A stretch of 64,000 nt of DNA from CBDFLD01 sp965249005. GTDB taxonomy: Bacteria; Acidobacteriota; UBA6911. Location of the stretch: NCBI GenBank assembly GCA_965249005.1, contig CBDFLD010000013.1, positions 1 to 64,000 on the forward strand, given 5' to 3'. Both the position numbers and the translations under genes were made by a program. Every line of letters starts with the position of its first letter. Within the stretch, counting starts at the first letter, position 1. This document shows, piece after piece, positions 33,901-42,095 of this stretch. The notes beneath the pieces were generated by a model, which was not told the DNA's origin, did no database searches, and saw nothing but the letters and a program-made list of their open reading frames with translations.

Positions 33901-34457
33901 TGCTGGTTCTCCAGATTATGATCTTGCAGTTCCAGGAAGAAATTCCGGGAGCCGAAGATCTCGCGCAGCTGATTTGCTTCGTTCAGCGCCGAATCGAAAC
34001 TATCGGAAAGCAGCAGCTGTGGCACCGAACCCTTGAGGCAGGCCGAAAGGGCAATCAAGCCTTCACTGTGCTGGGATAGAAGGTCTTTGTCTATCCGGGG
34101 CTTGTAGTAGAAGCCTTCCAGGTAGCCGTAGGAGACAAGCTTGCTGAGGTTATGGTACCCCTTCGCGTTTTCCGCCAACAAGATGAGGTGATTGGACTGG
34201 TCTCCCCCTCCAGATTTCTTGTGGCGCGTCTCCTTGGCAACGTAGGTCTCGCAGCCAATGATCGGCTTCAACCCCTTTTTCTTTGCGGAAGAATAAAACT
34301 GTACAGCGCCGAAAAGATTACCGTGGTCCGTAATGGCCATGGCCGGCATATCCATGGAGACGGCCGTATCGACGAGCCGGTCCACTTTGGAGGCACCATC
34401 GAGCAAGCTAAAATCCGAGTGATTGTGTAGATGGACGAACGTCGTTGGATCAGCCAA
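30954..34457 (-). CDS. dnaE: DNA polymerase III subunit alpha
   Basis: Replicative polymerase of the DnaE1 type, 1167 residues. N-terminal PHP domain (FVHLHNHSDFSLLDGA, AITDHGNLFGAVQF), palm with PDIDMDFCMNRR (catalytic Asp triad), KMDFLALATLTVID, RPGPMDMIPDFIKRKHG, YQEQVMQIA, FNKSHSTAYALLAYQTAYLK, then helix-hairpin-helix and an OB-fold (LMATFMLEDLTGAVETIVFP). It starts three bases after guaA ends and overlaps accA at its 3' end, giving the operon guaA-dnaE-accA. Confidence 0.97.
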   Translation of the reverse strand: MADPTTFVHLHNHSDFSLLDGASKVDRLVDTAVSMDMPAMAITDHGNLFGAVQFYSSAKKKGLKPIIGCETYVAKETRHKKSGGGDQSNHLILLAENAKGYHNLSKLVSYGYLEGFYYKPRIDKDLLSQHSEGLIALSACLKGSVPQLLLSDSFDSALNEANQLREIFGSRNFFLELQDHNLENQHRVNPSLIEISGKTGIPLICTNDAHYLRQDDNEAHDILLCIGTGKTVQNPERMRYVGDQYYFKSFAEMKQVWGHMPEAMLNTIRVAERCDVEIETADLLLPPFEVPQGETHDSYFAKVVREGFDSRRPHLEILARKGLLKNSLPAYEERLQSEIEMIHRMKFSSYFLIVWDLIRFARDKCVPVGPGRGSVVGSLVAYSLRITDIDPLQYNLFFERFLNPERIAPPDIDMDFCMNRRAEVIDYVAGRYGKDNVCQIITFGTMAAKGVIRDVGRSLDIPYSVVDRIAKLIPNDLNATIDKALEQEPRIREEMKDPQINKLITVAKRLEGLSRHASTHAAGVVIAPKPLIEIVPLHKSNKDEITTQYSMKDLETIGLLKMDFLALATLTVIDQTKQRIRRELGKDLDSDDIPLDDSEVYRLFAAAKTNGIFQFESGGMKAELRRLKPERFEDLIALNALYRPGPMDMIPDFIKRKHGHTKVKYIHPILEEILKETYGIIVYQEQVMQIASMMGGFSLGEADMLRKAMGKKLASVMTSMQDKFIKGAAERKIAHKTASAVFSLMEQFAQYGFNKSHSTAYALLAYQTAYLKVHFPVQFMASLLSSEIGNTDKIVSYIGECRDMQIPVLPPDVNESDLDFLSVENTIRFGMLAIRNVGEGAIRSILQCRNERGKFQSLFDFCEQVDSRSVNKRVLESLIKSGALDSLEWNRAQLMAASDAAIESGQKRQRDRESGQKGLFSELAGTEPSSVTPPDAAPWSAEQLLAFEKETLGYYVSGHPLDRFHEEVQKFSSQNVAQLSTEAKSKEVLVPGIVTELRSRRTRKGDLMATFMLEDLTGAVETIVFPKLYREVESLVASDTPLLVSGRFDVEGDSSYRIVASEIQPLSGISERSATQLVIRIPVSEMKPESALRLHRILDTSRGETGVDLELYHPHDFRVSIKCSQFLKVQSNRELIGQIEEICGLESVRVIHAPSQGQHYESGARGK

Positions 34458-34460
34458 TCC

Positions 34461-35996
34461 CTACTCCCATTCTATCGTGCCCGGCGGTTTGGTGGTGATG
34501 TCATACACGACACGGTTGATGCCCTTCACCTCATTGACGATCCTTCCCGAGATCCGCGCCAGGACTTCGTAAGGAATCCTTGCCCAGTCCGCAGTCATTC
34601 CGTCCTGACTCGTCACAGCGCGCAAGGCGCACACGTGCTCATAGGTCCGATCATCTCCCATCACCCCGACGCTGCGCACCGGCAGCAGAACGGGAAAGGC
34701 TTGCCACAAATCCCGAGTCAACCCGTTTTCCGAGATTTCCTGCTGGACGATCGCGTCGGCGTTACGCAGCACTGCCAAGCGTTCCTCCGTGACAGAACCC
34801 AAGATGCGGACCGCCAGTCCTGGTCCGGGAAACGGTTGCCGGTACACGAAGTGGGAATCCATCCCGAGTTCGAGCGCCACACTACGGACCTCATCCTTGA
34901 ACAGTTCTCGCAAAGGCTCTACGAGCTCAAAACCGATGTCGGCAGGTAGGCCCCCAACGTTGTGGTGAGACTTGATGACAACCGATGGCCCGCGGACCGA
35001 CGTCGATTCGATAACATCAGGATACAGGGTGCCCTGGACCAGAAAGTGGGCGTTGGAAAGTTTCGTGGCTTCTTCTTCGAAAACTCGAATGAATATCTCC
35101 CCGATGATCTTCCGTTTGAGCTCAGGATCTTCCACCCCTTGGAGGCGAGCCAGGAATCTGTCGCCGGCTCGACGGCCGATGACCTTCAGATGCATCGTCT
35201 CTCTGTACCGCTGGAGTACATCCTCGAACTCGTCTTTGCGCAGCAGTCCGTTGTCGACGAAAATGCAGGTAAGGCGGTCGCCGATCGCGCGCTGCACTAA
35301 GAGCGCGGCAACCGAGGAATCCACGCCACCGCTGAGCCCACAGATCGCCTGCTGGTCTCCCACTTGCTGCTGGATGGCAAGCTCTGAGGCGGCAATGAAC
35401 GAAGAAATGGTCCAATCCTGCCGGCACTTACAAATGGTCTTCAAGAAGTTCTCGAGGATCGCCGGCCCGTTCGGGGTATGAGACACTTCGGGATGAAACT
35501 GTAGCCCCCAGAGCTGACGTTCCGCATTACCGGCGGCAGCGATAATGTCTCGCGATCGTGCCAGGACGCGAAATCCTTCCGGTAAAGTCTCAACCCGGTC
35601 TCCGTGGCTCATCCAGACCTGGAATTGATCGGAAAGACCCCGCAGCACTCCCTTCGGTTGCTCAACCTCCAGCATAGCCTTGCCAAACTCTCTTTGATCC
35701 CCTGGGACAATCACCCCCCCGAGGGAATGAATCATGAGCTGGAGTCCGTAGCAGATACCGAGAATCGGGATGCCCAGGTCAAAGATCTGCAGCGCAACAG
35801 AGGGACTCCCCTCTCGGATCACCGAATCGGGACCCCCGGAAAGAACGATACCAGCCGGCTTCCTCTTCTCGATTTGTTCCAGGGCAGAAGAGAAGTCGAC
35901 AATCTCACAGTAGACGGAAAGTTCCCGGATCCGCCGGGCGATAAGTTGAGTATACTGAGACCCGAAGTCCAGTATGAGAATGACTTCTCGGTGAAT
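34461..35996 (-). CDS. guaA: GMP synthase (glutamine-hydrolysing), apparent ATT start
   Basis: Converts XMP to GMP. The frame is open and conserved up to HREVILILDFGSQYTQLIARR, the canonical GuaA N-terminus, but it contains no ATG, GTG or TTG before Ile/His. The only fitting start is ATT at 35994-35996, seven bases after AGGAG (36004-36008), giving 511 residues, the normal length. Class I amidotransferase: nucleophile Cys in GICYGLQ, His/Glu in QFHPEVSHT. Synthetase: P-loop GLSGGVDSSVAALL, dimerisation domain with RQPFPGPGLAVRILG and ending NRVVYDITTKPPGTIEWE. An internal GTG start would delete the glutaminase beginning. Confidence 0.93.
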   Translation of the reverse strand: MHREVILILDFGSQYTQLIARRIRELSVYCEIVDFSSALEQIEKRKPAGIVLSGGPDSVIREGSPSVALQIFDLGIPILGICYGLQLMIHSLGGVIVPGDQREFGKAMLEVEQPKGVLRGLSDQFQVWMSHGDRVETLPEGFRVLARSRDIIAAAGNAERQLWGLQFHPEVSHTPNGPAILENFLKTICKCRQDWTISSFIAASELAIQQQVGDQQAICGLSGGVDSSVAALLVQRAIGDRLTCIFVDNGLLRKDEFEDVLQRYRETMHLKVIGRRAGDRFLARLQGVEDPELKRKIIGEIFIRVFEEEATKLSNAHFLVQGTLYPDVIESTSVRGPSVVIKSHHNVGGLPADIGFELVEPLRELFKDEVRSVALELGMDSHFVYRQPFPGPGLAVRILGSVTEERLAVLRNADAIVQQEISENGLTRDLWQAFPVLLPVRSVGVMGDDRTYEHVCALRAVTSQDGMTADWARIPYEVLARISGRIVNEVKGINRVVYDITTKPPGTIEWE

Positions 35997-36172
35997 TTTC
36001 CCACTCCTGTTTCTTGGCTTGGTGCGGAGTTCTTACCTTAGCGCAGCGGTCGTCGGTTTTCAAACGGAATCACTCGGAGACGGTAGCAGAAAATCGGGAT
36101 TCATACGGGTCAAACTGCCGGCGTCGTGCTGATGATTGCCGAGAGGATTTTGTCGCAAGGGATGGCACAGAA

Positions 36173-37174
36173 TTGGCTGAACTGAATGTTTCTCACCCAT
36201 GGTCATTGCTGCTGGGCGTCGTGCCGCTCGGACTCTCTCTCTATCTATGGATCCGCTCTGCCCGTCCGAGGAAGAACATTCTGTACCCGCCCGTCGGGTG
36301 GTTGGCGCCATCACTGCGGATGGGGCCACTCCCGCGTCGGATGTCGATTGCATTGCGCTTGTTCGCGTCCTGGTGCCTGATTCCGATCGTGGCAGGCATC
36401 TGGGGATCAAGCTCGTCGGAGACAAAGCAGCAGACTGCCACGGCATGGATAATCGTGTTGGATGTTTCGAGTTCCATGACGGCAGAGGATTTTGAGCCGG
36501 GGAACCGATTGACAGCCGCTCGGGAAACGCTGGGGGAGTTCGTAGCAGCCAATAGTGGAGCGGGGATGGGCTTGGTCGTTTTCGCGGCGAATTCGCGGCT
36601 GGAGATTCCATTGACGTCCGATCAAGGGTCTCTGCTGCGAGCTCTCGAACGAATCCGGTCTGCAGAATTCGGCGAAGACGGAACCGCCATTGGCAGCGGT
36701 ATCACAAGTGCGCTAAATAGGTTACGGCGAAGCCCAGTGGAGCTCCGGCGAATCCTGATCATTACCGATGGGGTAAGCAATCGAGGAGCGCTTTCGCCCC
36801 TGGACGCCGCCCGCCTGGCACGCAGTCTGGAAGTGTCGGTTGATGTAGTCGGGATCGGGACGAGCTCTTTTTCACGCTTTTGGGTGCCCATGCCCGATGG
36901 CTCCGCGAGCGAAGTCCGTGCCCAAATCGAAATAGGCCATGATGCGCTACGCCGCATGACAGCCGAGGCGCAGGGCTCGTACCAGTTCGCGACTAGCCCG
37001 GCTGAGCTTCGCACAGCCTTGCTTTCGCTGCTCCCGGACAGCGACACTTGGCAAACCCAGTGGGTCCATGTACGAGAGTCCGTCTGGCTCCAACTGCTGG
37101 CAGTGACAGCCTTGATGATGCTCTGCGCGGAGTTTCTGCTCCGCGAGCTCTTTCTCGCGGAGTTGCCTCTTTAG
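36173..37174 (+). CDS. BatA-like von Willebrand factor A membrane protein
   Basis: Inner-membrane VWA protein of the aerotolerance (Bat) type, about 333 residues from the TTG at 36173. An upstream in-frame ATG at 36014 adds about 50 residues without coding character. Two N-terminal hydrophobic segments (WSLLLGVVPLGLSLYLWI and LRLFASWCLIPIVAGIW), VWA domain with intact metal site DVSSSMTAEDF and ITDGVSNRG, C-terminal helix LQLLAVTALMMLCAEFLL. The next gene (batB-like) starts immediately after the stop. Confidence 0.85.
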   Translation: MAELNVSHPWSLLLGVVPLGLSLYLWIRSARPRKNILYPPVGWLAPSLRMGPLPRRMSIALRLFASWCLIPIVAGIWGSSSSETKQQTATAWIIVLDVSSSMTAEDFEPGNRLTAARETLGEFVAANSGAGMGLVVFAANSRLEIPLTSDQGSLLRALERIRSAEFGEDGTAIGSGITSALNRLRRSPVELRRILIITDGVSNRGALSPLDAARLARSLEVSVDVVGIGTSSFSRFWVPMPDGSASEVRAQIEIGHDALRRMTAEAQGSYQFATSPAELRTALLSLLPDSDTWQTQWVHVRESVWLQLLAVTALMMLCAEFLLRELFLAELPL

Positions 37175-37590
37175 ATGACACTGACCTGGCAGCATCCCCA
37201 ACTACTCTGGTTGCAAATCATCTTTCCGCTGCTCGTCGTGCTGTGGCTCTATGTAGAGAATCGCCGGCGAAGTAGAATACGGCTCTTGGGAAACCCGTCT
37301 ATCCTGGGCGTACCTCTCAGCCCCGTTTCGCGCGCCGTTGCTGCGCTCCTGTTTGCCCTGAGTGCCTCCGCCATCGCCGGTGTGATTGCACTTCCAGAAC
37401 CCAAACAAGACCAGGGACTACGCACTGCGCCAGAAATGGCCGTGCTGTTGGACGCGCAGTTGCGAGAATCGGGACACTTTGACCCTGAAATCTCGATCGA
37501 CGCCGTAGACCGCTACGTTCGGGAGATCGCGCGGGCTCGTCCAGGAGTCAAGGTCTCGTTGCACCGGGGGTCCGCATACCCGCCAACTAG
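37175..37590 (+). pseudogene. batB-like gene, 5' fragment, interrupted by IS element
   Basis: First 138 codons of a Bat-operon membrane protein: MTLTWQHPQLLWLQIIFPLL start, a second helix AVAALLFALSASAIAGVIAL, then the start of a VWA-like domain. The expected metal-site DxSxS strand reads VLLDAQLRESG, so the MIDAS is lost. The coding frame enters the IS end and stops at TAG 37597. Joining base 37590 to 39450 restores one frame of 303 residues ending at 39945. Starts directly after batA (no gap). Confidence 0.85.
37586..37590 (+). repeat. Target-site duplication, left copy (ACTAG)
   Basis: ACTAG here and at 39445-39449 bracket the element. Removing the element plus one copy leaves the batB-like frame uninterrupted, which supports this being the true duplication. 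Confidence 0.8.
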
Positions 37591-37766
37591 ACCTTAGTCC
37601 AGCGTGATTTTTTGCATGAGGAGGAAGAAAAGCCCTGGAACGTGCGCCGTTACGGGATAAAATGCGTTTGATATATTTACAAGACATCCCGAAAGGAGCA
37701 CATTCCAGGTGAATAAAAGAAACCACAGAATCCTTCCTCCGAGACAAGCAAAATCTTACACGCCGG

Positions 37767-39215
37767 TTGGAAAGAAATCAGTTTGAGGACCGGTCCGATC
37801 CTATGTTCAAGGACTCCAACACCTACTACGAGATCGCCGAGAGAACGCGCGCCATCGGATCTGGTGGTATCGGAGCCATTCACAAGCTCGTGTGTAAGCT
37901 TGGATTGGACAAAGATATCAACAGAAACATCGTTTTGCTCAAGTACCACTTTCCTTACTGGGAATCCGATCATGTACTGAACATCGCATACAACGTCTTG
38001 TCGGGTGGAACCTGTCTCGAAGATATCGAGCGGTTGCGCCAGGATGAGACCTACATGAACGGACTGGGAGCCGAGAGGATTCCGGATCCCACGACGGCTG
38101 GAGATTTCCTCCGTCGTTTCGATGAGGATTGGATCTTCGGACTTCAGGAAACCATCAATGAAACCCGAACCAAGGTGTGGAAGTTGCAGGATGCTTCCTT
38201 CCGGAAGGAGGCCATCATCGACGTGGACGGGACCGTCGCCGGAACCTTGGGGGAATGCAAGGAAGGAATGGACATTGCCTACAACGGGATCTGGGGTTAC
38301 GCACCGTTGATCGTGACCTTGGCCAATACGAATGAGGTCCTCTATCTGATGAATCGGCCGGGCAACCGTCCCTCTTCCGACGGAGCGGCCGAGTGGATGG
38401 ACCGGGCAATCGATCTGGTGTCGTCGGTGTTTACGAAGGTCTGGCTTCGGGGCGACACGGATTTCTCGCTGACGAGAAACTTCGATCGCTGGGACGAGCG
38501 GGTTGGTTTTGTCTTTGGTTATGACGCCAAGCCGAACCTGGTCGGGATGGCCGATGCCCTGCCGGAGAGACAATGGAAACCGCTCGAGCGGCCTCCTCGT
38601 TATGAGGTCAAGAGCGAAGAACGGCGCCGTCCGGAAAACGTCAAAGAACAAGTAATCAAGGAGAGAGAATTCAAGAACATCCGCCTGCAGAGCGAGCAGG
38701 TCGCCGAGTTTGACTATCGTCCCGGACACTGTAAGAAAACCTATCGCATGGTTGTGGTTCGGAAGAACCTCACGATCGAAAAGGGGGAGCACCGGCTGTT
38801 TGATGAGGTCCGGTACTTCTTCTACATCACCAACGATCGGGAGATGACGATGGGAGAAGTGGTCCTTTTTGCCAACGATCGCTGCAACCAGGAAAACGTC
38901 ATCGGTCAGCTCAAGAGTGGAGTGAACGCCTTGAGGATGCCTTCGGACAGTCTGGTATCGAACTGGGCCTACATGGTCATCGCATCGCTGGCGTGGAATC
39001 TGAAGGCCTGGTATGGCCTGGTGACGCAGGCGCCGACAGTACGTCGTGATATCTTGAGGATGGAGTTCAAACGCTTCCTGGTGAACTTTGTGCAAATACC
39101 CTGTCAGATTGTAAGAACCGGTCGTCGCCTCGTTTACAGGATATTGGCCTATAGCAAGCATCTCGAAACCTTTTTGGCGACGTTCGACTATATCAGGCAA
39201 CTCAGGTTTACTTGA
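37767..39215 (+). CDS. IS1380-family transposase
   Basis: DDE transposase of at least 482 residues. Recognisable segments: NGLGAERIPDPTTAGDFLRRF, IIDVDGTVAGTLGECKEGMDIAYNG (catalytic Asp), WLRGDTDFSLTRNFDRWDE (second Asp), and CNQENVIGQLKSGVNALRMP (Glu helix), followed by WAYMVIASLAWNLKAWYG. The TTG at 37767 is the first ordinary start, but homologous-looking sequence (KETTESFLRDKQNLTRRL) continues upstream to 37713 with only ATA available. A GTG with AAAGGAG upstream lies in another frame at 37709, so the real start may be non-standard or frameshifted. Confidence 0.92.
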   Translation: MERNQFEDRSDPMFKDSNTYYEIAERTRAIGSGGIGAIHKLVCKLGLDKDINRNIVLLKYHFPYWESDHVLNIAYNVLSGGTCLEDIERLRQDETYMNGLGAERIPDPTTAGDFLRRFDEDWIFGLQETINETRTKVWKLQDASFRKEAIIDVDGTVAGTLGECKEGMDIAYNGIWGYAPLIVTLANTNEVLYLMNRPGNRPSSDGAAEWMDRAIDLVSSVFTKVWLRGDTDFSLTRNFDRWDERVGFVFGYDAKPNLVGMADALPERQWKPLERPPRYEVKSEERRRPENVKEQVIKEREFKNIRLQSEQVAEFDYRPGHCKKTYRMVVVRKNLTIEKGEHRLFDEVRYFFYITNDREMTMGEVVLFANDRCNQENVIGQLKSGVNALRMPSDSLVSNWAYMVIASLAWNLKAWYGLVTQAPTVRRDILRMEFKRFLVNFVQIPCQIVRTGRRLVYRILAYSKHLETFLATFDYIRQLRFT

Positions 39216-39286
39216 AGGCGCCTCGCCGGCGGGTGAGCCCGTACCCCCGGCGGAGCAAGAGTGGCGGGCGAAAGGAAGGGCATAAC

Positions 39287-39337
39287 AGAGACAAACAAGA
39301 TCAAGTGATCCAGACAACCAATGGAAGGTTTGTCTCT
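39287..39337. repeat. 10-bp inverted repeat in the IS right end
   Basis: AGAGACAAAC (39287-39296) and GTTTGTCTCT (39328-39337), perfect arms separated by 31 bp, between the transposase stop and the right end. May form a transcription-blocking or transposase-binding hairpin. Confidence 0.6.
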
Positions 39338-39444
39338 TGTGTTTCTCTTTGCTTTCCCTGTTACGCACAAGGAGCTGAAATCCACGAGATATTCGGAAAA
39401 GGCAAACGATTTTCCGAGCGAGCTCATACCTCGCTTATTTTGGG

Positions 39445-39449
39445 ACTAG
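39445..39449 (+). repeat. Target-site duplication, right copy (ACTAG)
   Basis: Second copy of the five-base duplication flanking the IS1380-family element. Confidence 0.8.
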
Positions 39450-39945
39450 CGGTCCTGAGATGCTGATTCCCCCTACGGGAGATCTGGAGGGCTTGCTGAT
39501 TCTTCTCGACCGGATTCGTTTCGGCTGGGTCTCGAAGAAACAGACGAAGCTGATCGGGCACGCACAGGACCTGCTGGCGACCCATGCGGAAACTTCCGAC
39601 CACCTCCAAGTCTTGATCCTTACGCCAAGGTCCGCTGAAGAAGTGGCTGCAGAATTCCCCTTTTTGGAACCGGCGGCGCTGGACCCGAACAGGATTGTGG
39701 TTGTTCACGTGGCCCCGTATTCGTCCATTGCATCGGGCCCCTCTAGCCCTGGGGCAGAATGGTTGACCTTTATCGGTGGTGCCAGCCTGGGCTCTCTGAG
39801 GGAATTCTTGAGGTCGAGCAAGAGCCGCGCTTTACCGTCGACTCGTGCCCTTCTCGGTTTGACCTACGTCCAAATCCTGGCCGGAATTGGTTTGTTGCTG
39901 CTACAGGTGGAGTTGGTGCTCCGGGACGCGTCTCTGACGCGGTAG
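39450..39945 (+). pseudogene. batB-like gene, 3' fragment
   Basis: Continuation of the gene interrupted at 37590. It resumes with SGPEMLIPPTGDLEGLLILL, continues the VWA-like fold (LQVLILTPRSAEEVAAEFPF), and ends in a transmembrane helix VQILAGIGLLLLQVELVL. An ATG at 39460 could in principle start a 161-residue fragment. The batD-like gene starts 15 bp downstream, so the IS probably also affects its transcription. Confidence 0.85.
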
Positions 39946-39960
39946 CTTCGTGAACTCAAC

Positions 39961-41256
39961 ATGCACGTGCTGACATTGTTTACTTTCGGGTTGTTCATGC
40001 TGGTGGTGCCCACCCGTCCCGCGCAGTCCAAACAGCAGACGACGGATAGAGAAGTCGGCTGGCTGAAGGGTTATTTTGTATCTCAGATCGCTCCGTTTCT
40101 TTGGCTCAACACCGATGTGAACATGCTAGATCCCTATGTAGGACAGCAGTTCAGCGTCGTTTACAGTCTTACGGCTTTCGATCCACCCATGGCGGTGGAT
40201 ATCCAACCTCAGCAGTATCATGGGTTTTGGAGCCAAGTGGTTCCGCTTCCGCGTGAAAGCCGGATCGCAAGCGGGGAACTGGGCGGCAAACCGGTTTTCA
40301 ACTATCTCCTCCGCCAAGTGGTCGTCAGTCCGATTTTCGAGGGCCAAGTGAAGCTACCCCCCTTGAAAATCAAGCTTCGCATCCAGAGAGATTTTCCGCG
40401 CCCGGTCCAAGGAACCTCAGATCCGATCGAGATCGAGGTGCGTCCGCTTCCCAAGTGCCCATTTGGCCTGCGCGGATCCCCGCTCGTCGGACAGTTGAAG
40501 GGAAAGATCTACCCGGATCCTTCCGGAGGAACAAGGGCGAGGCTGGAGCTAGAGGGAACGGCGAACCTCGCCTTCTTCGATCCAGCCCGATGGCTTGACC
40601 GTGGAGGCTCCGAAACCAGAATCAGACTTCGGGTAGCCGAAAGTCGCGTGCAGGTTCGCGATCTTGCGGGGAGACGGTCTTTGACGACTGTTCGCCGCTA
40701 TGAGTGGGGCTTGCATCCCGGAACGGGTGGGTCGTTGCGGCCAGGCCTCCAGGTTCCCACTTTCAACCCCCTAGACGGAGGGTGGAAAGTACTGAAAATT
40801 GCGAGTTCATCGCCGTTGCAGGCACAGGGGGTGGAGGTGCAAGCAGATGAGCCGGCGTCCCTCAGCGTTCCCTCACGACGACTAGAGCTGGTAACCGATA
40901 GCTTGCTGTATGGAGGTCTCCTTTTGGTGCTGGTCGCAGCGGGGAGCCTTTGGTGGCACCGGCGACAAATACCGCTGAGGGAAGAAACCGTTCCAGTCAT
41001 GCTGGCCTCCCTGGAAAAGCAAGCCAAGAGCTCGCCTAGGTTCTTTCTGGAAACAGCCCGCAGGATTCTGGATCGCTACGCGGCCCAGGACATCAACGAC
41101 GCGGATGCTGACCTCCAAACCTGCCGGCGGACCGTAGAAGCTCAACGGTTCCGATCGACGGAGCCAACCCCGGAAATGCGGCAGAGAATCCTGCGCAAGA
41201 TCCACTCTTTGACGGAAGGCCACGAGCGTTCATCGGAGGCACAGAAAAGCGGATGA
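39961..41256 (+). CDS. BatD-like membrane protein
   Basis: 431-residue protein with signal peptide (LTLFTFGLFMLVVPTRPAQS), tandem beta-sandwich domains exported to the periplasm (NTDVNMLDPYVGQQFSVVYS, then RARLELEGTANLAFFDPARW), one transmembrane helix (LYGGLLLVLVAAGSLWW) and a cytoplasmic helical tail. The layout matches BatD proteins of the Bat/MoxR system; sequence identity to BatD cannot be judged here. It overlaps uppP by 4 bp. Confidence 0.75.
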   Translation: MHVLTLFTFGLFMLVVPTRPAQSKQQTTDREVGWLKGYFVSQIAPFLWLNTDVNMLDPYVGQQFSVVYSLTAFDPPMAVDIQPQQYHGFWSQVVPLPRESRIASGELGGKPVFNYLLRQVVVSPIFEGQVKLPPLKIKLRIQRDFPRPVQGTSDPIEIEVRPLPKCPFGLRGSPLVGQLKGKIYPDPSGGTRARLELEGTANLAFFDPARWLDRGGSETRIRLRVAESRVQVRDLAGRRSLTTVRRYEWGLHPGTGGSLRPGLQVPTFNPLDGGWKVLKIASSSPLQAQGVEVQADEPASLSVPSRRLELVTDSLLYGGLLLVLVAAGSLWWHRRQIPLREETVPVMLASLEKQAKSSPRFFLETARRILDRYAAQDINDADADLQTCRRTVEAQRFRSTEPTPEMRQRILRKIHSLTEGHERSSEAQKSG

Positions 41257-42095
41257 TCACGGAGAATCTCTGGCAAGAGTTGACGGGCGCCGCAATCCTG
41301 GGCATTGTCCAGGGACTGACCGAGTTTCTTCCGGTCAGCAGTTCTGCGCATCTGATTCTGATCCCGTGGTTGCTGGGCTGGGACCCTGGGGGGCTCACCT
41401 TTGACGTCGCCGTTCATTTCGGGACCTCCATGGCGGTGCTGTCCTTTTTTTGGAAGGACTGGCTGGAGCTGGGAAAGGAGCTTTGGACTGGACTGAGACA
41501 GAGGGCTCTTGTGGAAAACGCACGGCGACGACTCGGATGGTATCTGATCATTGCAACGGTTCCCGGTGCGCTCGTCGGCTTCTACCTTCAAGATTACATC
41601 GAGCAACAGTTACGATCTCCAATTGTCACGGTCGTCACCCTGATCGTATTCGGGGGAGTTCTTTACTACGCCGAGCAAAAAGGCACCAAAGGACGATCTC
41701 TCGAGGATACAAGGCTCAGCGACAGTATTTGGATCGGTTTGGTCCAGGCGCTTGCACTCGTTCCTGGTGTTTCCCGCAGCGGCATCACGATCAGCATGGC
41801 TTTATTTCGAGATATGGATCGGACCTCCGCTGCCCGTTTTTCGTTCTTGCTGTCTACACCCATTATCATAGGAGCCTCACTCCTGAAGGGAGTCGAGCTA
41901 CTGTCGGCAAGCAGCACGGCAACCGAGTCGGTTTCCGCGTACGTGTTGCTGACTGGCATCGTGTTTTCAGCAGTAACAGGATTTCTCTGCATCCGCTACT
42001 TTCTACGATATCTGCGTTCAGGGAGCTTTACTCCCTTCGTTGTCTACCGGATTGTCCTTGCTCTCGTTGTCTGGGCTATCTGCGCTGGAGTCTAG
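41253..42095 (+). CDS. uppP: Undecaprenyl-diphosphatase UppP (BacA)
   Basis: Integral membrane phosphatase recycling undecaprenyl carrier lipid for peptidoglycan and other envelope polymers. 280 residues, about eight helices. Signature GIVQGLTEFLPVSSSAHLIL near the start and LVPGVSRSGITIS mid-protein, the two conserved active-site segments. ATGA overlap with the batD-like gene. Its last 78 bp lie opposite the end of rarA on the other strand. Confidence 0.95.
   Translation: MITENLWQELTGAAILGIVQGLTEFLPVSSSAHLILIPWLLGWDPGGLTFDVAVHFGTSMAVLSFFWKDWLELGKELWTGLRQRALVENARRRLGWYLIIATVPGALVGFYLQDYIEQQLRSPIVTVVTLIVFGGVLYYAEQKGTKGRSLEDTRLSDSIWIGLVQALALVPGVSRSGITISMALFRDMDRTSAARFSFLLSTPIIIGASLLKGVELLSASSTATESVSAYVLLTGIVFSAVTGFLCIRYFLRYLRSGSFTPFVVYRIVLALVVWAICAGV

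Larger units (their letters stand above)
37591..39444 (+). mobile_element. IS1380-family insertion sequence (1,854 bp)
   Basis: Insertion between two copies of ACTAG. Contains one transposase gene plus 122 bp (left) and 229 bp (right) of noncoding ends. The ends begin with ACCTTAG (left) and CCCAAAA (right, complement); no long clean terminal inverted repeat is evident. The right end carries an internal inverted repeat (39287-39337). Confidence 0.85.

Noticed and set aside
37677..39368. 563-codon open frame on the minus strand covering the transposase
   Set aside because: It is a shadow of the IS1380 transposase; the plus-strand protein has clear DDE motifs and the minus-strand product has no recognisable domain.
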